Numbered from the stretch's first letter, positions 1 to 12,215 are shown. The stretch is DNA of 64,000 bases from Glaciecola sp. (GCA_018623155.1 JAAZVZ010000007.1:1-64000); one strand, 5' to 3'. Notes: generated by a model not told the origin, from the letters alone. Program-made: numbers and translations.

Positions 1-39
1 ATAAAACCTAGCTTTGCTGTCGCTTTAAGTGGTTACCCC

Positions 40-90
40 CTCAAGCGAGATGCGCATTGTACAGACTTAAATTAAGCCGTCAACTAAATA
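40..90 (-). promoter_or_regulatory. rRNA-type (P1-like) promoter facing out of the window
   Basis: Read on the minus strand, TTGACG (78-83) is followed after 16 bases by TACAAT (56-61) and then a GC-rich discriminator beginning GCGC. Upstream of the -35 box lies a long AT-rich stretch resembling an UP element. This combination is typical of stringently controlled rRNA promoters. In E. coli the rrnD operon starts divergently from yrdA, the same arrangement as here. The rRNA genes themselves would lie beyond the left edge, so that part is inferred. Confidence 0.6.
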
Positions 91-216
91 TAGTCATTTT
101 TTTGTAATATTTCCGACTTTTTTCTGTCACACACGCAAATAGTCGAATTAACAGGCATAACACCTTATTTTTCTTTACAATGATCACTGTTAATTTACAA
201 ACACAAGGAATTTATT

Positions 217-753
217 ATGCTCAAACGCTTCGATGGCATCACCCCATCTTTGGGTAAAGGCGTCTTTGTTGATGAAAGTGCTGTTTTGTATGGCGACATT
301 ACTTTGGGCGATGATGTCAGCATTTGGCCGTTAGTCGCTGCGCGTGGTGACGTCAATCATATCCATATTGGCGCACGAACCAATGTACAAGATGGTTCTG
401 TTCTTCATGTCACTCGTAAAACGAAGTCTTTAGAAGCTGGATTCCCGCTTATCATTGGAGACGATGTGACAGTCGGTCATAAATGTATGTTACATGGGTG
501 TACCATAGGCAATCGCGTCCTAGTCGGCATGGGCGCCATTGTGTTGGACGGTGCAGTAGTACAAGATGATGTGTTTATTGGTGCCGGTTCAGTCGTTCCA
601 CCAAACAAAACATTAGAGTCGGGTTACCTATATGTCGGCAACCCCGTGCAGCAGAGGCGCCCTTTAAAAGAAAGTGAAATGACTTTTTTGAAAGAAAGTG
701 CCGAGAACTATGTCACATTGAAAGATGTGTATCTAGGTCACACTACTGATTAA
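217..753 (+). CDS. yrdA: Gamma-class carbonic anhydrase family protein (YrdA-like)
   Basis: This 178-residue protein is built almost entirely of left-handed beta-helix hexapeptide repeats, as in gamma carbonic anhydrases and the E. coli YrdA group. The three expected zinc-ligand histidines are visible at H64, H88 and H93. The family binds a divalent metal as a trimer; many YrdA-type members have little measured carbonic anhydrase activity, so the catalytic role is uncertain. The start is supported by AAGGAA six bases before the ATG. The last 11 bases overlap the 3' end of convergent aroE. An rRNA-type promoter diverges from its upstream region. Confidence 0.9.
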   Translation: MLKRFDGITPSLGKGVFVDESAVLYGDITLGDDVSIWPLVAARGDVNHIHIGARTNVQDGSVLHVTRKTKSLEAGFPLIIGDDVTVGHKCMLHGCTIGNRVLVGMGAIVLDGAVVQDDVFIGAGSVVPPNKTLESGYLYVGNPVQQRRPLKESEMTFLKESAENYVTLKDVYLGHTTD

Positions 754-1561
754 GCTCTAAGCGCAACGCTTCCAATACAGGGGTAGTGTTCACACGCTGC
801 CCCGTCCATAACTCAAAACTCTTGGAGGCTTGTCCAACCAACATACCTAAACCGTCACTACAAGATTGTGCCCCGGCTTTGATAGCCTGTTGCATAAATA
901 CAGTGGCTTCTGATAAATACACCATGTCATATGCCATCTCAATATTTTGGTATGTGCTCTGCGGTATATCAGGAAGTTGTTTCTGAAGTGATAACGTGGT
1001 TGCATTCACGATGATATCGAACTGTTCGTTGCGGACACTGTCAAAACCGCCAGCTGTAATGGCCTTGTGCGAAAACGCTTGTACCAAGTCGCGAGCCCTT
1101 TGAACATTGCGATTCACTATATGAATAGACGCAACATGTTGATTGATAAAGGGCATGATGACACCTCGTGCAGCACCGCCTGCGCCAATCAGTAAAATAC
1201 GCTTGTCTTTTAACACCTGGTTTTGACGCAATATATCCTGCATCAATCCAGGACCATCGGTATTGTGCCCTAGTAAACCGTTCACCGTACTATATAAGGT
1301 ATTAACCGCCCCAGCTGTTTTTGCTTCATCTGTTAAAACATCTGCTAGAGCAAACGCTTCTTCTTTAAACGGAACCGTGACATTTAGACCAATGTGATTT
1401 TCTTTGCTGAAGAAATCTGCCACTGCATCATTAAATTGATGCTTTTCAACAAGTACTGCATCATATTGAATGTCTACGCCAGCCTGAGAGGCAAACATAT
1501 GATGGATAAAGGGTGACTTCGATTGAGCAATAGGATTACCCATCACAGCAAAATACTGCAT
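743..1561 (-). CDS. aroE: Shikimate dehydrogenase (NADP+)
   Basis: AroE reduces 3-dehydroshikimate to shikimate with NADPH in aromatic amino acid biosynthesis. The 272-residue length is standard. The shikimate-binding segment contains S14 and S16 (SKSP). The catalytic pair is K66 in VTVPFK and D102 in NTDG. The NADP-binding Rossmann loop is GAGGAA at 126-131, followed by the NRN motif that recognises the 2' phosphate. It is the last gene of the leftward dprA-smg-yrdD-tsaC-hemF-aroE series and overlaps the 3' end of the carbonic anhydrase gene on the other strand. Confidence 0.95.
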   Translation of the reverse strand: MQYFAVMGNPIAQSKSPFIHHMFASQAGVDIQYDAVLVEKHQFNDAVADFFSKENHIGLNVTVPFKEEAFALADVLTDEAKTAGAVNTLYSTVNGLLGHNTDGPGLMQDILRQNQVLKDKRILLIGAGGAARGVIMPFINQHVASIHIVNRNVQRARDLVQAFSHKAITAGGFDSVRNEQFDIIVNATTLSLQKQLPDIPQSTYQNIEMAYDMVYLSEATVFMQQAIKAGAQSCSDGLGMLVGQASKSFELWTGQRVNTTPVLEALRLELNQ

Positions 1562-1612
1562 CGCATAAACTCCGTTTATAAACTCTTTATTAAAAATAAC
1601 AACCTGATTAGA

Positions 1613-3120
<1,508 letters not shown>

Positions 3121-3126
3121 ATAACT

Positions 3127-3588
3127 TTATGGTTGTTGATTGGTAATTTGGTCACATTTTGGATACCGACTGCAGCCCCAAAACGTTTTCCCTGATTTAT
3201 TCATACGAGCAACATAATGCCCTTTTTGACATTTTGGGCACTCTATCTCGGTTTCATAAGTGTCCGTTTGTGGATTGAGCGAACCTATGTAATGGCAATC
3301 AGGAAATGCAGTACACCCTAAAAACATCCCGTATTTGCCTTTTTTGATGGCTAAATCACTAGCACATTGTGGGCAGGGAGTACCTGACATAACTTTAATC
3401 GTACTGTCTTCATCTCCTTTTGGATTGTGAATATACTCGCACTTGGGGTAATTAGAACAGCCGATAAAAGATTGTTTGTTGCTGAATTTTTGCTGCAACG
3501 GAGACGCACACTCTGGGCAGTCACCATAAGCTTGTGCAAGTGCCTGGCTTGGCATATTACTAAACAAAGTAGAATCTATCTTACTCAT
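3127..3588 (-). CDS. yrdD: Topoisomerase-type C4 zinc-finger protein (YrdD)
   Basis: This 153-residue protein consists of three consecutive C4 zinc ribbons of the type found at the C-terminus of topoisomerase I. Each begins CPxC and closes with a GCxxxPxC segment, at roughly residues 21-50, 72-99 and 117-145. There is no topoisomerase catalytic domain, so it is a stand-alone finger protein, presumably binding single-stranded nucleic acid. Its function is not established. It lies between smg and tsaC in the leftward operon, as in other gammaproteobacteria. Confidence 0.88.
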   Translation of the reverse strand: MSKIDSTLFSNMPSQALAQAYGDCPECASPLQQKFSNKQSFIGCSNYPKCEYIHNPKGDEDSTIKVMSGTPCPQCASDLAIKKGKYGMFLGCTAFPDCHYIGSLNPQTDTYETEIECPKCQKGHYVARMNKSGKTFWGCSRYPKCDQITNQQP

Positions 3589-3619
3589 ATGAAAAGCTTA
3601 GAACATAAATAGCCAAGCA

Positions 3620-4096
3620 TTAATGAACCGGTCCCTCAGCCACATCGAACAGGAGGTTTTCCATCTGCGCATAGGCAGTTTCGCGGCCAGGAGCATTGAA
3701 TAACACCATCAAAATCACCCATTTCAGATCTTCTAAACCAAAATCTTTGCTTTCAATCTCCATAACTCGATCTATAACCATCTCTCGCGTTATGTTATCC
3801 AAAACATTAATCTGTTCTAAGAACATGATGAATCCACGAGCTTGGGCATCCAAAACAGCTAATTCCGGCTCACAATACACACGTGTTATAGCTGAATTAT
3901 TGGATCCAATCAGATATGGCGTTTGCTCAGATTCTTGTAAGGCAGCCAGCTTCTCTAGCCATAGTAATGCTTTGTAGATCTCGTCGTGATGAAAACCGGC
4001 TCTGACTAATTCCTCAGTCAGTTCCTCTTGGTCATAATGAAATTCTGACTCATTATGGATCAGACTTTCAAATAAATACATCAAGATATCAAACAT
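3620..4096 (-). CDS. smg: Smg family protein (DUF494)
   Basis: A 158-residue acidic protein starting MFDILMYLFES, the characteristic N-terminus of Smg/DUF494. It has no recognised catalytic motif and no signal peptide, so it is probably cytoplasmic. The function is unknown, although the gene is almost always next to dprA. Its start overlaps the end of dprA by 8 bases, indicating translational coupling within the operon. Confidence 0.88.
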   Translation of the reverse strand: MFDILMYLFESLIHNESEFHYDQEELTEELVRAGFHHDEIYKALLWLEKLAALQESEQTPYLIGSNNSAITRVYCEPELAVLDAQARGFIMFLEQINVLDNITREMVIDRVMEIESKDFGLEDLKWVILMVLFNAPGRETAYAQMENLLFDVAEGPVH

Positions 4097-5210
4097 AATT
4101 GCGCCCTTTTATTCTGGTATACCCGCCGGCTGTTTGTTGCACATACCCAGATAACTCTAACGTGCTTAATTGACTCAACACTTCGGCAATGGGTAACTGT
4201 GTTCGACACACGATGTCGTCCACTGACGTCACATCATGTCCTACACTATCTAACAATCGTGGATTTGCCAAGTTTTGTGTGAGTGTTTTTATATTTTGTT
4301 TATCAATATTATTGGGGCTCTGTCTAAGGTTTTCAATATCGGGGTAGCAAGAGAAAACATCGTCGGCATGATTCAGAAGCATCGCGCCTTGCTGAATAAG
4401 TTGATGACATCCCCAATTCTGCTCGTCCATGACATTACCCGGCACGGCGAAAACATCTCGGTTTTGTGCGATGGCGTGCTGCGCCGTCACCATAGTACCA
4501 GAGCGTAGACCAGCTTCAATAATGCACACTCCATGAGAAAGGCCACTGACTATGCGATTTCGCCTTGGAAAAAAATAGGGTTTAGCTGATTGATGCGGTA
4601 AAAATTCACTAATTACACAACCTCCATTACCAATAATATCATGGCGGAGTGATGTGTGCGCTTGTGGATATGTGTAATCCATGCCGTGTCCCAATACTGC
4701 AACGGTTGCTCCAGCAACAGATAATGCGCCGCGATGGGCTGCTGCGTCCACGCCTTGAGCCAAACCTGATACAACAACCCAACCCTGTTGGGCAAATGAC
4801 TGAGCTAAGGAGTAACTCATTTTGCGAGCTGATTCACTTGGGTGACGATTGCCTACTACTGAGATGGCCGCAGTCTCTAAAGCGTGCATGTCTCCTTGCA
4901 CAAAAAGAAACAATGGCGGATCACTAATCTGTTTGAGCCAGCTTGGGTATTTGCTGTCATGAAAGGGCACAAATAAGGTGTCTTGCGGGAGTGAAAAAGG
5001 GATCGGGATACCGTTCACATAACGCTGAATACAATGAATTTGTGAATGAGTCAGCCCCATATTGATCAAGCGTTTTTCATCAACAAAAGCCAGTCGATGC
5101 ACTGGCTCGTTGAGCATTTGCGCAAGTTGATGAATGGTTGCGAGACCAATTTTAGGACACTCGTACAAACCGAGATAAGGCGCCATATCGGTTGTATTTA
5201 TATTACACAT
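4089..5210 (-). CDS. dprA: DNA-processing protein DprA (Smf)
   Basis: DprA binds incoming single-stranded DNA and loads RecA during natural transformation; it is also present in many bacteria not known to be competent. The Rossmann-like core shows VVGNRHPSE near residue 120, SGLAQGVDAAAH near 150, and the PRRNRIVSGLS and EAGLRSGTMVTAQHA segments near 220-245. A C-terminal winged-helix-like domain follows. I place the start at the ATG at 5210 because GGAG lies 7 bases upstream; a TTG at 5216 would add two residues. It is the first gene of the leftward operon. Confidence 0.92.
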   Translation of the reverse strand: MCNINTTDMAPYLGLYECPKIGLATIHQLAQMLNEPVHRLAFVDEKRLINMGLTHSQIHCIQRYVNGIPIPFSLPQDTLFVPFHDSKYPSWLKQISDPPLFLFVQGDMHALETAAISVVGNRHPSESARKMSYSLAQSFAQQGWVVVSGLAQGVDAAAHRGALSVAGATVAVLGHGMDYTYPQAHTSLRHDIIGNGGCVISEFLPHQSAKPYFFPRRNRIVSGLSHGVCIIEAGLRSGTMVTAQHAIAQNRDVFAVPGNVMDEQNWGCHQLIQQGAMLLNHADDVFSCYPDIENLRQSPNNIDKQNIKTLTQNLANPRLLDSVGHDVTSVDDIVCRTQLPIAEVLSQLSTLELSGYVQQTAGGYTRIKGRNYV

Positions 5211-5267
5211 AGTCAATCTCCAAATGAATGAAGCCTATGTGCTCGAGTCGACTAGGATTGAAACAAT

Positions 5268-6347
5268 CTAAGGGCGACCTGAAAGCGCTCCGATGAATAT
5301 AGCAGATTGTGCATTGAGCACATAACCATAACTTAAGTTCGTTTGAGTATGAACAATAACCACCTCACCCACTTTCAAATTAGGTTGCTCCAGACCGTCA
5401 CGAACAAACCAACTTGATGTATCAGTATCCACATACTTCGTTCGTTGCATTGAGTGTTGAATATCTGGTCCCGCTTGATATAGTCCCATAATCAAACCGA
5501 CAGAGAGTGGCGCGGCATGCTGAACCATCACAATATCACCTTCAGCGAAAGCCTCTCTTGGCTCTAGCCCACCGATGACAACCCCCGCTTCATCTTGCGC
5601 AGCATGCAAAAATAGATCTTCAGGTAATATTGTCTGAGAAGGTAACAACCAATCGCCTTGTACGAGCTCTCGATTTTGCTCGCGAACAGAAACCAATCCA
5701 TATCGGTTGTCATGCAGTTCATCCACGACAACGTCTGCTATGTGATGAACGACTGTACCCAGTGGCTCGCCATGAACAGAATAGAGTATATGTGACTCAC
5801 GAACCGCATGTAACTGTCCTTCCGTCCAGTTTGGTGGTAGTTGAGAAAATAGTGTATCGTCTTTGGCAAACAGCAAACTGCCATTTTGATTGCCCAGGAT
5901 CTGCCCACGCTGTTGCTTTGAAAACGTAACCACTCGGTCTTGATTGAGTTGTTTCAGAACTTTTTGCCAATCAAAATTACGAATAGGCTTGGCCGTTTTG
6001 ACCGTCCTCACCCCTTTAGGCGTGAGCGTTAGGCTTGGTTTTGCACGTAAGATCTGTAGTTCGGGTTGACCGTCAATATAACGGATTCGAATAGTATCTC
6101 CTGGATAAATCAAGTGCGGATTAACAATGTCAGGGTTGTCACGCCAAAGTCTAGGCCAAAGCCAAGGATCATGTAAAAACAATTCTGAAATATCCCACAG
6201 CGTATCGCCTTTCACCACGGAATAAACCGTTGGTGCATCACTTCTAATCGCAACCTGAGTCGGATTAGCTTGCGCGGCAAGATGGAATGCTACCAGCCCC
6301 GAAAGGAGCGATACAATGATATATTGTCGCCAGCCTAAATTGCACAT
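5268..6347 (-). CDS. LysM-domain exported protein
   Basis: The protein has an N-terminal signal peptide ending near AAQA, then one LysM domain beginning YSVVKGDTLWDIS and ending with the PGDTIRI segment. LysM domains bind peptidoglycan, so a periplasmic or wall-associated place is expected. The remaining ~270 residues resemble other LysM proteins encoded beside dprA, whose precise function I do not know. I chose the ATG at 6347, which begins directly at the signal peptide; a longer frame starts at 6410 but would disrupt it. It is divergent from def. Confidence 0.8.
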   Translation of the reverse strand: MCNLGWRQYIIVSLLSGLVAFHLAAQANPTQVAIRSDAPTVYSVVKGDTLWDISELFLHDPWLWPRLWRDNPDIVNPHLIYPGDTIRIRYIDGQPELQILRAKPSLTLTPKGVRTVKTAKPIRNFDWQKVLKQLNQDRVVTFSKQQRGQILGNQNGSLLFAKDDTLFSQLPPNWTEGQLHAVRESHILYSVHGEPLGTVVHHIADVVVDELHDNRYGLVSVREQNRELVQGDWLLPSQTILPEDLFLHAAQDEAGVVIGGLEPREAFAEGDIVMVQHAAPLSVGLIMGLYQAGPDIQHSMQRTKYVDTDTSSWFVRDGLEQPNLKVGEVVIVHTQTNLSYGYVLNAQSAIFIGALSGRP

Positions 6348-6494
6348 AACTGCTCGCCTATCTGTTCGCCAATTTGTTTTGATTGATGTTAGAATAGACC
6401 AAATGTACATCGCATGTAGTCCAGTTTTTTATGCTTGGTTATCCGGTGTTATACTTAATTCAATAAACAGTGAAACAAATTTGAAGGACGGAAC

Positions 6495-7010
6495 ATGGCA
6501 GTATTAACAGTACTTACCTTCCCTGATGAACGTTTACGTACGGTTGCCAAACCAGTTGCAACGGTCGATACAAGCACCCAACAGCTCATTGCTGATATGT
6601 TTGAGACGATGAAAGAAGAACGTGGTATTGGTCTGGCAGCAACACAAGTTGACGTTCATCAACAAGTTATTGTCATGGATGTGTCTGAATCACAAGACGA
6701 GCCTCGTGTCTTCATCAACCCCAAAATCATCGCCAAAGAAGGTGTTATGATCAATGAAGAAGGCTGCTTATCCGTTCCTGGAAGTTACGCAAAAGTCGAG
6801 CGAGCAGAATGCATCACAGTGGAAGCTTTAAACGAGAAAGGTGAGGCCTTTACCTTAGAAGCCGAAGGTCTTCTGGCCATCTGTATCCAACACGAAATGG
6901 ACCACCTCGCCGGTAAATTATTTGTGGATTATTTATCACCACTCAAACGCCAACGCATCATGAAAAAATTAGAAAAAGAAGCCCGGCTTGCAGCACGAGC
7001 AAACGCGTAA
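6495..7010 (+). CDS. def: Peptide deformylase
   Basis: Removes the formyl group from the N-terminal methionine of new proteins. All three family motifs are intact: GIGLAATQ at 44-51, EGCLSVPG at 89-96 with metal ligand C91, and QHEMDH at 132-137 giving H133, catalytic E134 and H137. The length of 171 residues is standard. It starts a rightward operon with fmt (18-base gap), coupling deformylation with formylation. A TATACT -10-like hexamer lies at 6450-6455, in the gap shared with the divergent LysM gene, without a clear -35 box. Confidence 0.96.
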   Translation: MAVLTVLTFPDERLRTVAKPVATVDTSTQQLIADMFETMKEERGIGLAATQVDVHQQVIVMDVSESQDEPRVFINPKIIAKEGVMINEEGCLSVPGSYAKVERAECITVEALNEKGEAFTLEAEGLLAICIQHEMDHLAGKLFVDYLSPLKRQRIMKKLEKEARLAARANA

Positions 7011-7028
7011 CTCACCTTAGGAAATCTT

Positions 7029-7964
7029 GTGACACCATTAAACATCGTTTTTGCGGGAACCCCTGAGTTTGCTGCTGATCACCTGCAAGCTCTATTGGAT
7101 TCATCACACAATGTCATAGGGGTCTATACCCAACCTGATCGCCCTGCAGGACGGGGCAAAAAACTCACTCCCAGCGCGGTCAAAACGCTTGCTTTGCAAC
7201 ATGAAATTCCTGTGTACCAGCCAAATAATTTTAAATCTCAAGAGAGCCTCGACGAGCTTAATGCACTTAATGCAGATGTGATGGTAGTGGTCGCGTACGG
7301 GTTAATTTTACCCAAAATCGTTTTGGATATTCCTCGGTTTGGCTGTCTCAATGTACATGGTTCATTACTCCCTAGATGGCGTGGTGCAGCTCCTATTCAA
7401 CGTGCAATCTGGGCGGGTGACGAAACGACAGGGGTGACCATCATGCAAATGGATGAAGGCCTTGATACAGGCGCGATGTTATACCAAACACACTGCTCTA
7501 TCGACGCGAGCGAAACCAGTGCCACACTATATAATAAGCTAGCCAAACAAGGTCCAGAGGCAATCGTTCACGTACTGAATCAATTACATTCATTACCTGC
7601 AACCCCTCAAGATAATGCGCTTGCCAACTACGCCAAAAAACTCTCCAAAGAAGAAGCGTCGATTAATTGGCAATTACCCGCTGATCAATTAGAAAAAAAT
7701 GTGCGAGCCTTTAATCCATGGCCTGTTGCATTTTTTCATTGCGCAGGTAATGCAATCAAAGTTTGGGCGGCACACGTTGAAAAAAGTTCTGCAAACGTCT
7801 CCCCCGGTACTATTTTGAGTGCCGACAAAACTGGCCTAGTGGTACAAACGGGACAAAATGCGCTGCGCATCACTCAGTGCCAAATACCAAACAAAAAAGC
7901 CATGGCCTTTGCTGACGTCTATAATGCCAGAAAAGATTGGTTTACCCCTGGAACAGTTTTATGA
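7029..7964 (+). CDS. fmt: Methionyl-tRNA formyltransferase
   Basis: Formylates initiator Met-tRNA using 10-formyltetrahydrofolate. The catalytic residues are visible as N108 and H110 in [13 protein letters not shown] and D146 in MDEGLDTG. The N-terminal FAGTPEFA motif and the C-terminal OB-like domain give a normal length of 311 residues. The start codon is GTG, preceded by TTAGGAAAT. Its stop overlaps the rsmB start in an ATGA junction, so the def-fmt-rsmB genes are probably co-translated. Confidence 0.96.
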   Translation: MTPLNIVFAGTPEFAADHLQALLDSSHNVIGVYTQPDRPAGRGKKLTPSAVKTLALQHEIPVYQPNNFKSQESLDELNALNADVMVVVAYGLILPKIVLDIPRFGCLNVHGSLLPRWRGAAPIQRAIWAGDETTGVTIMQMDEGLDTGAMLYQTHCSIDASETSATLYNKLAKQGPEAIVHVLNQLHSLPATPQDNALANYAKKLSKEEASINWQLPADQLEKNVRAFNPWPVAFFHCAGNAIKVWAAHVEKSSANVSPGTILSADKTGLVVQTGQNALRITQCQIPNKKAMAFADVYNARKDWFTPGTVL

Positions 7965-9337
7965 GCCAGGAGACATCAAAGCAAAATGTAACTAAACCAA
8001 AAGCCTCTCATTTAACCGGGGCAAAGCTCCGCGCCAACTCCGCCAAAGCATTATTCGATATCCTTGAGCAAGGCCAATCGGCCCGTCAGGTGTTACCCAA
8101 ATATCAGCACACTCTCAATCAAAAAGACAAAGCTTGGTTACAACATGCGGTTTATGGTGTCTTACGTGAGTTGCCGCAGTATCAACATTGGGTAAGGACT
8201 AGTCTAGAAAAGCCGCTCAAGGGAAATAAAAAAGTCCTAGAGCACCTTCTCATGGTTGGGTTTTATCAACTTTATGCGATGCGTGTTGCGGATCATGCAG
8301 CCGTCAGCTCAACGGTTGAGGCGGCAAACATTCTGGGTGGTCAAGGATTAAAAGGCTTGGTCAATGCTGTACTGCGCCGCTTTGTCCGAGACGACTTGGC
8401 ACAGCAAAAAGTCACTGGTGATGCAGCACAAGCAGGATTGCCAAAATGGCTCTACAAGGAATTGCAAAAACAATATCCAGAGCAACTAGATGATATTCTC
8501 TTGGCAATGCAACACACAGCCCCTATGTGGTTACGCATCAATCCTCACTATGTTTCAGTCTCACAATATCAGCAAATGCTCAATGATCGTAACATTGCCA
8601 GTACCACAATTGACGCATTACCCCATGGATTGTGTTTAGCCACTCCTGCAGTCGTCACCGAACTTCCTGGATATCATGCTGGCTGGTTTGCAGTTCAAGA
8701 CGGCGCTGCACAATTAGCGGCACACATTTTACAACCTGCCCCTGGTGAGCGAGGATTAGACGCCTGTGCAGCACCGGGTGGTAAAACCGCCCATTTATTA
8801 ACTCTGCAATCAAAACTAAGTCAACTTGTTGCGATAGATAACGATACAAAACGTCTTGAACGCGTCGCGGAAAATTTGTCGCGTTTAGGTCTTGAAGCCA
8901 CATTGATATGTGCTGATGCAAGTCACCCTGAGCAATGGGATGATGCAGCAAAAGGCGAATATGATTTTATTTTATGTGATGCGCCGTGCTCTGCAACAGG
9001 CGTGATCCGCAAGCACCCAGACATTCGTTGGCTGAGAAAAGCATCAGATATCGATCAGTTAGTTGTCACACAACAGCATATCCTCACTCAACTATGGCAA
9101 GTATTAAAGCCTGGTGGTCGTCTTTTATACGCCACATGTTCTATTTTGGAAGCTGAAAATGCGGCTCAAGTTCAGGCGTTTTTGACTGCTCACTCTGATG
9201 CGATCTTAGCCCCTTTACCTACTGAAATACTTCATGATTTTGCTAATTCTGATGCATTGGGTTTGCAAATTACCCCTAATACGGCACAATGTGATGGATT
9301 TTATTACGCATTGCTGCACAAACAGAGTAATGTATGA
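7961..9337 (+). CDS. rsmB: 16S rRNA (cytosine-967-C5)-methyltransferase RsmB
   Basis: RsmB methylates C967 of 16S rRNA. An N-terminal NusB-like RNA-binding domain (about residues 20-150) precedes a Rossmann methyltransferase domain with the SAM motif [10 protein letters not shown]. The two family cysteines are present in DAPCSATG (nucleophile region) and YATCSI. The start is the ATG of the ATGA overlap with fmt; an in-frame start at 7937 would place eight extra residues inside fmt. TrkA follows 25 bases downstream. Confidence 0.95.
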   Translation: MSQETSKQNVTKPKASHLTGAKLRANSAKALFDILEQGQSARQVLPKYQHTLNQKDKAWLQHAVYGVLRELPQYQHWVRTSLEKPLKGNKKVLEHLLMVGFYQLYAMRVADHAAVSSTVEAANILGGQGLKGLVNAVLRRFVRDDLAQQKVTGDAAQAGLPKWLYKELQKQYPEQLDDILLAMQHTAPMWLRINPHYVSVSQYQQMLNDRNIASTTIDALPHGLCLATPAVVTELPGYHAGWFAVQDGAAQLAAHILQPAPGERGLDACAAPGGKTAHLLTLQSKLSQLVAIDNDTKRLERVAENLSRLGLEATLICADASHPEQWDDAAKGEYDFILCDAPCSATGVIRKHPDIRWLRKASDIDQLVVTQQHILTQLWQVLKPGGRLLYATCSILEAENAAQVQAFLTAHSDAILAPLPTEILHDFANSDALGLQITPNTAQCDGFYYALLHKQSNV

Positions 9338-9362
9338 TGTATACAACATGGCGTAAACTGGC

Positions 9363-10739
9363 ATGAAAATAATCATTCTTGGCGCAGGCCAAGTCGGCGG
9401 TACTCTCGCGGAAAACCTCGTTGGTGAAAAAAACGACATCACCTTAATTGATGCGAATGAAGGTGCGTTGAATAACTTGAAAGACCGTTTAGATATTCAA
9501 GTAATACAAGGTATTGGGTCGCACCCTGATGTATTACGCCAGGCAGGTGCAGAAGATGCTGATATGCTCATTGCCGTGACCAATTCCGACGAATCCAATA
9601 TGCTTGCCTGTCAGGTTGCCCATAGTATCTTTAGCACACCGACCAAAATTGCTCGCGTTCGCTCTGAACAATACGTTGTGTACAAAGATCAGTTGTTCAA
9701 ACATCAAGATATTCCCGTTGATCACATCATCGCACCCGAACAACTGGTCACCAAAGCCATCAAACGCTTAATTGATTATCCAGGGGCATTGCAAGTCGTC
9801 GAATTTGCAGAAGGTAAAGCGTCATTAGTCGCAGTAAAAGCCTACTACGGGGGCCTGTTAGTTGGCCATGCCTTATCTGCACTAAAAGCACACATGCCCA
9901 ACGTAGAGACTCGAGTAGCCGCTATTTATCGTCGTGGTCGCCCAATTCGTCCACTTGGTACGACGGTGATTGAAGCCGACGATGAAGTCTTTTTTATCGC
10001 TGATACCAAACATATTAAAATGGTCATGTCCGAGCTACAAAAGCTCGAAACCAACTACAAACGTATCATGATTGCTGGAGGTGGGTTAATTGGTGCAGGG
10101 CTTGCTAGACGACTAGAGCACGATCACTACGTCAAACTGATTGAATTTAATGAAAATCGAGCCAAATTTTTATCCGGTAATTTGGATAATACCATCGTGC
10201 TGAACGGTGACGCCTCGAGCTTTGAATTACTTGATGAAGAGAACGTCGACAACATTGATGCGTTCATTGCCGTGACCGATGACGACGAAGCCAATATCAT
10301 GTCAGCTATGTTAGCAAAACATATGGGCGCCAAAAAAGTCATGACACTGATCCAGAGAAGCGCATATGTGGATCTAGTTCAAGGTGGCGATATCGATATT
10401 GCGTTTTCACCGCAACAAGCGACTATTTCAGCCTTGCTCACGCATGTGCGTAAAGGTGATATTGTCAACGTTTACTCTTTACGACGTGGAGCTGCCGAGG
10501 CCATTGAAGCCATCGCCCATGGCGATGAAAAAACATCCAAGGTCGTTGGCAAAGCCATCGGTGAGATCAAACTTCCTCCTGGTACAACGATTGGAGCTGT
10601 CGTACGCGATGATTCTGTCATCATTGCTCATTCCGATACCATCATTCAAGCAGATGATCATGTCATTATGTTCTTAGTGGACAAAAAATACATTCCCGAT
10701 GTGGAAAAGCTGTTCCAACCGACCGCATTTTTCTTTTAG
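9363..10739 (+). CDS. trkA: Trk potassium uptake NAD-binding subunit TrkA
   Basis: TrkA is the cytoplasmic regulatory subunit of the Trk K+ uptake system. The 458-residue protein contains two RCK halves, each a Rossmann NAD-binding domain (GAGQVGG near residue 7 and GGGLIGAG near 238) followed by a TrkA-C domain. It closes the def-fmt-rsmB-trkA operon and is convergent with trkH, which encodes the matching membrane subunit; only 9 bases separate the two stop codons. Confidence 0.96.
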   Translation: MKIIILGAGQVGGTLAENLVGEKNDITLIDANEGALNNLKDRLDIQVIQGIGSHPDVLRQAGAEDADMLIAVTNSDESNMLACQVAHSIFSTPTKIARVRSEQYVVYKDQLFKHQDIPVDHIIAPEQLVTKAIKRLIDYPGALQVVEFAEGKASLVAVKAYYGGLLVGHALSALKAHMPNVETRVAAIYRRGRPIRPLGTTVIEADDEVFFIADTKHIKMVMSELQKLETNYKRIMIAGGGLIGAGLARRLEHDHYVKLIEFNENRAKFLSGNLDNTIVLNGDASSFELLDEENVDNIDAFIAVTDDDEANIMSAMLAKHMGAKKVMTLIQRSAYVDLVQGGDIDIAFSPQQATISALLTHVRKGDIVNVYSLRRGAAEAIEAIAHGDEKTSKVVGKAIGEIKLPPGTTIGAVVRDDSVIIAHSDTIIQADDHVIMFLVDKKYIPDVEKLFQPTAFFF

Positions 10740-10748
10740 ATTAAGCGG

Positions 10749-12215
10749 TTATGAACGCCAAAAAGTGGGAGAGAACAAAACAAGTAACGAAAATATCTCT
10801 AACCGTCCAAAGAGCATAGCCAATACGAGGATCCATTTACCTGAATCAGAGACACTTGCGTAAGTACTTGCCACCTCGCCTAAACCTGGACCTAAATTAT
10901 TCAAGGTCGCTGCAGTGGCGGAAAACGCCGTAATATCATCCATCCCTGTGCCCAATAGAGCAATCATGATCAATACAAACACGATGGCATAAGCCGCAAA
11001 AAACCCCCATACGGCTTCAATGACTCGATCAGGCATTGCTCGGTGTCCCAATTTGACAGAATAAATAGCCTTAGGGTGGATCAAGCGATTCACCTCACGC
11101 TTGCCCTGTAGATAGAGTAAAAACACTCTGATCACCTTAAGACCACCACCGGTTGAACCTGCACAGCCTCCAATAAAACTGGAAAATATCAGTAACAGAG
11201 GCAAAAATACTGGCCAGGCCGAGAAATCCGCTGTGGCAAAACCGGCCGTCGTACTGATGGACACAGCTTGGAACATGGCTTGGTCCAAGGCGATGTCGGC
11301 AGACTCATAATAATTGTGCTGAATGAGCACTAAAAAGCACACCACAATGACGGCAAATTGAATAACAAAAAAGGCTTTAAACTCTGGATCGCGCCAATAG
11401 TGTTTGAGTGAACGCCCTGAAACGGTAGCAAAATGGAGTGCAAAATTCAGCGCAGCTATCCACAAAAATATCACACAAACAAAATTGATTAGTGGAGAGT
11501 CAAAGTAACCTAAACTCGCATCGTGTGTAGAAAAGCCTCCAATTGCAATGGTCGAGAACGCATGGCATATGGCATCAAACCACCCCATCCCAGCCAAATA
11601 AAACGCAATCGTACAAGCTGCCGTTAACCCCAAATATATCAACCACAATTGTTTAGCTGTCTCTGCGATACGTGGCGTCATTTTGGTATCTTTCACCGGC
11701 CCTGGGGTTTCAGCGCGATACAACTGCATTCCCCCAACTCCTAATAGCGGTAAAATGGCAACGGCCAAGACAATGATCCCCATACCACCGAGCCATTGCA
11801 GTTGTTGACGATAAAATTGCATAGATTGAGGTAAATACTCAATCCCCTCAATGACGGTGGCTCCAGTGGTGGTTAATCCAGAAAACGATTCAAAAAAGGC
11901 ATCCGTCAAAGACATATTCGGTTGTTCAAGTAATGCAAAAGGCACCGCACCAAAACTTCCCAACACAATCCAAAACAATACAACAATCAAGAAGCCTTCT
12001 TTAGCGCGTAAGTCACGTTTATGCTTACGATTTGGATACCAAAAGACCAAACCTGTTACGATGCAAGTAAAAAAAGCGAGGACGAATGGTAAACCAGAAC
12101 CGTCTTGATAAAACAGAGACACAAACGCTGGGGGCAACATCGTCACACTGAATAAGGCTGCAAGCAAACCTAAAATGCGAATGATAGACTGATATTGCAT
12201 GTTGATGATTGTCAT
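10749..12215 (-). CDS. trkH: Trk potassium uptake membrane subunit TrkH
   Basis: A 488-residue polytopic inner-membrane protein with the four-fold pore-loop pattern of TrkH/KtrB potassium transporters, including the GLTTTGATV, STIAIGGFSTHD, STTAGFA and NNLGPGLG selectivity segments. It forms the K+-conducting pore with TrkA. The ATG at 12215 has a GGGA-like site 10 bases upstream and is preferred to the internal ATG at 12200. The gene is transcribed towards trkA. Confidence 0.95.
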   Translation of the reverse strand: MTIINMQYQSIIRILGLLAALFSVTMLPPAFVSLFYQDGSGLPFVLAFFTCIVTGLVFWYPNRKHKRDLRAKEGFLIVVLFWIVLGSFGAVPFALLEQPNMSLTDAFFESFSGLTTTGATVIEGIEYLPQSMQFYRQQLQWLGGMGIIVLAVAILPLLGVGGMQLYRAETPGPVKDTKMTPRIAETAKQLWLIYLGLTAACTIAFYLAGMGWFDAICHAFSTIAIGGFSTHDASLGYFDSPLINFVCVIFLWIAALNFALHFATVSGRSLKHYWRDPEFKAFFVIQFAVIVVCFLVLIQHNYYESADIALDQAMFQAVSISTTAGFATADFSAWPVFLPLLLIFSSFIGGCAGSTGGGLKVIRVFLLYLQGKREVNRLIHPKAIYSVKLGHRAMPDRVIEAVWGFFAAYAIVFVLIMIALLGTGMDDITAFSATAATLNNLGPGLGEVASTYASVSDSGKWILVLAMLFGRLEIFSLLVLFSPTFWRS

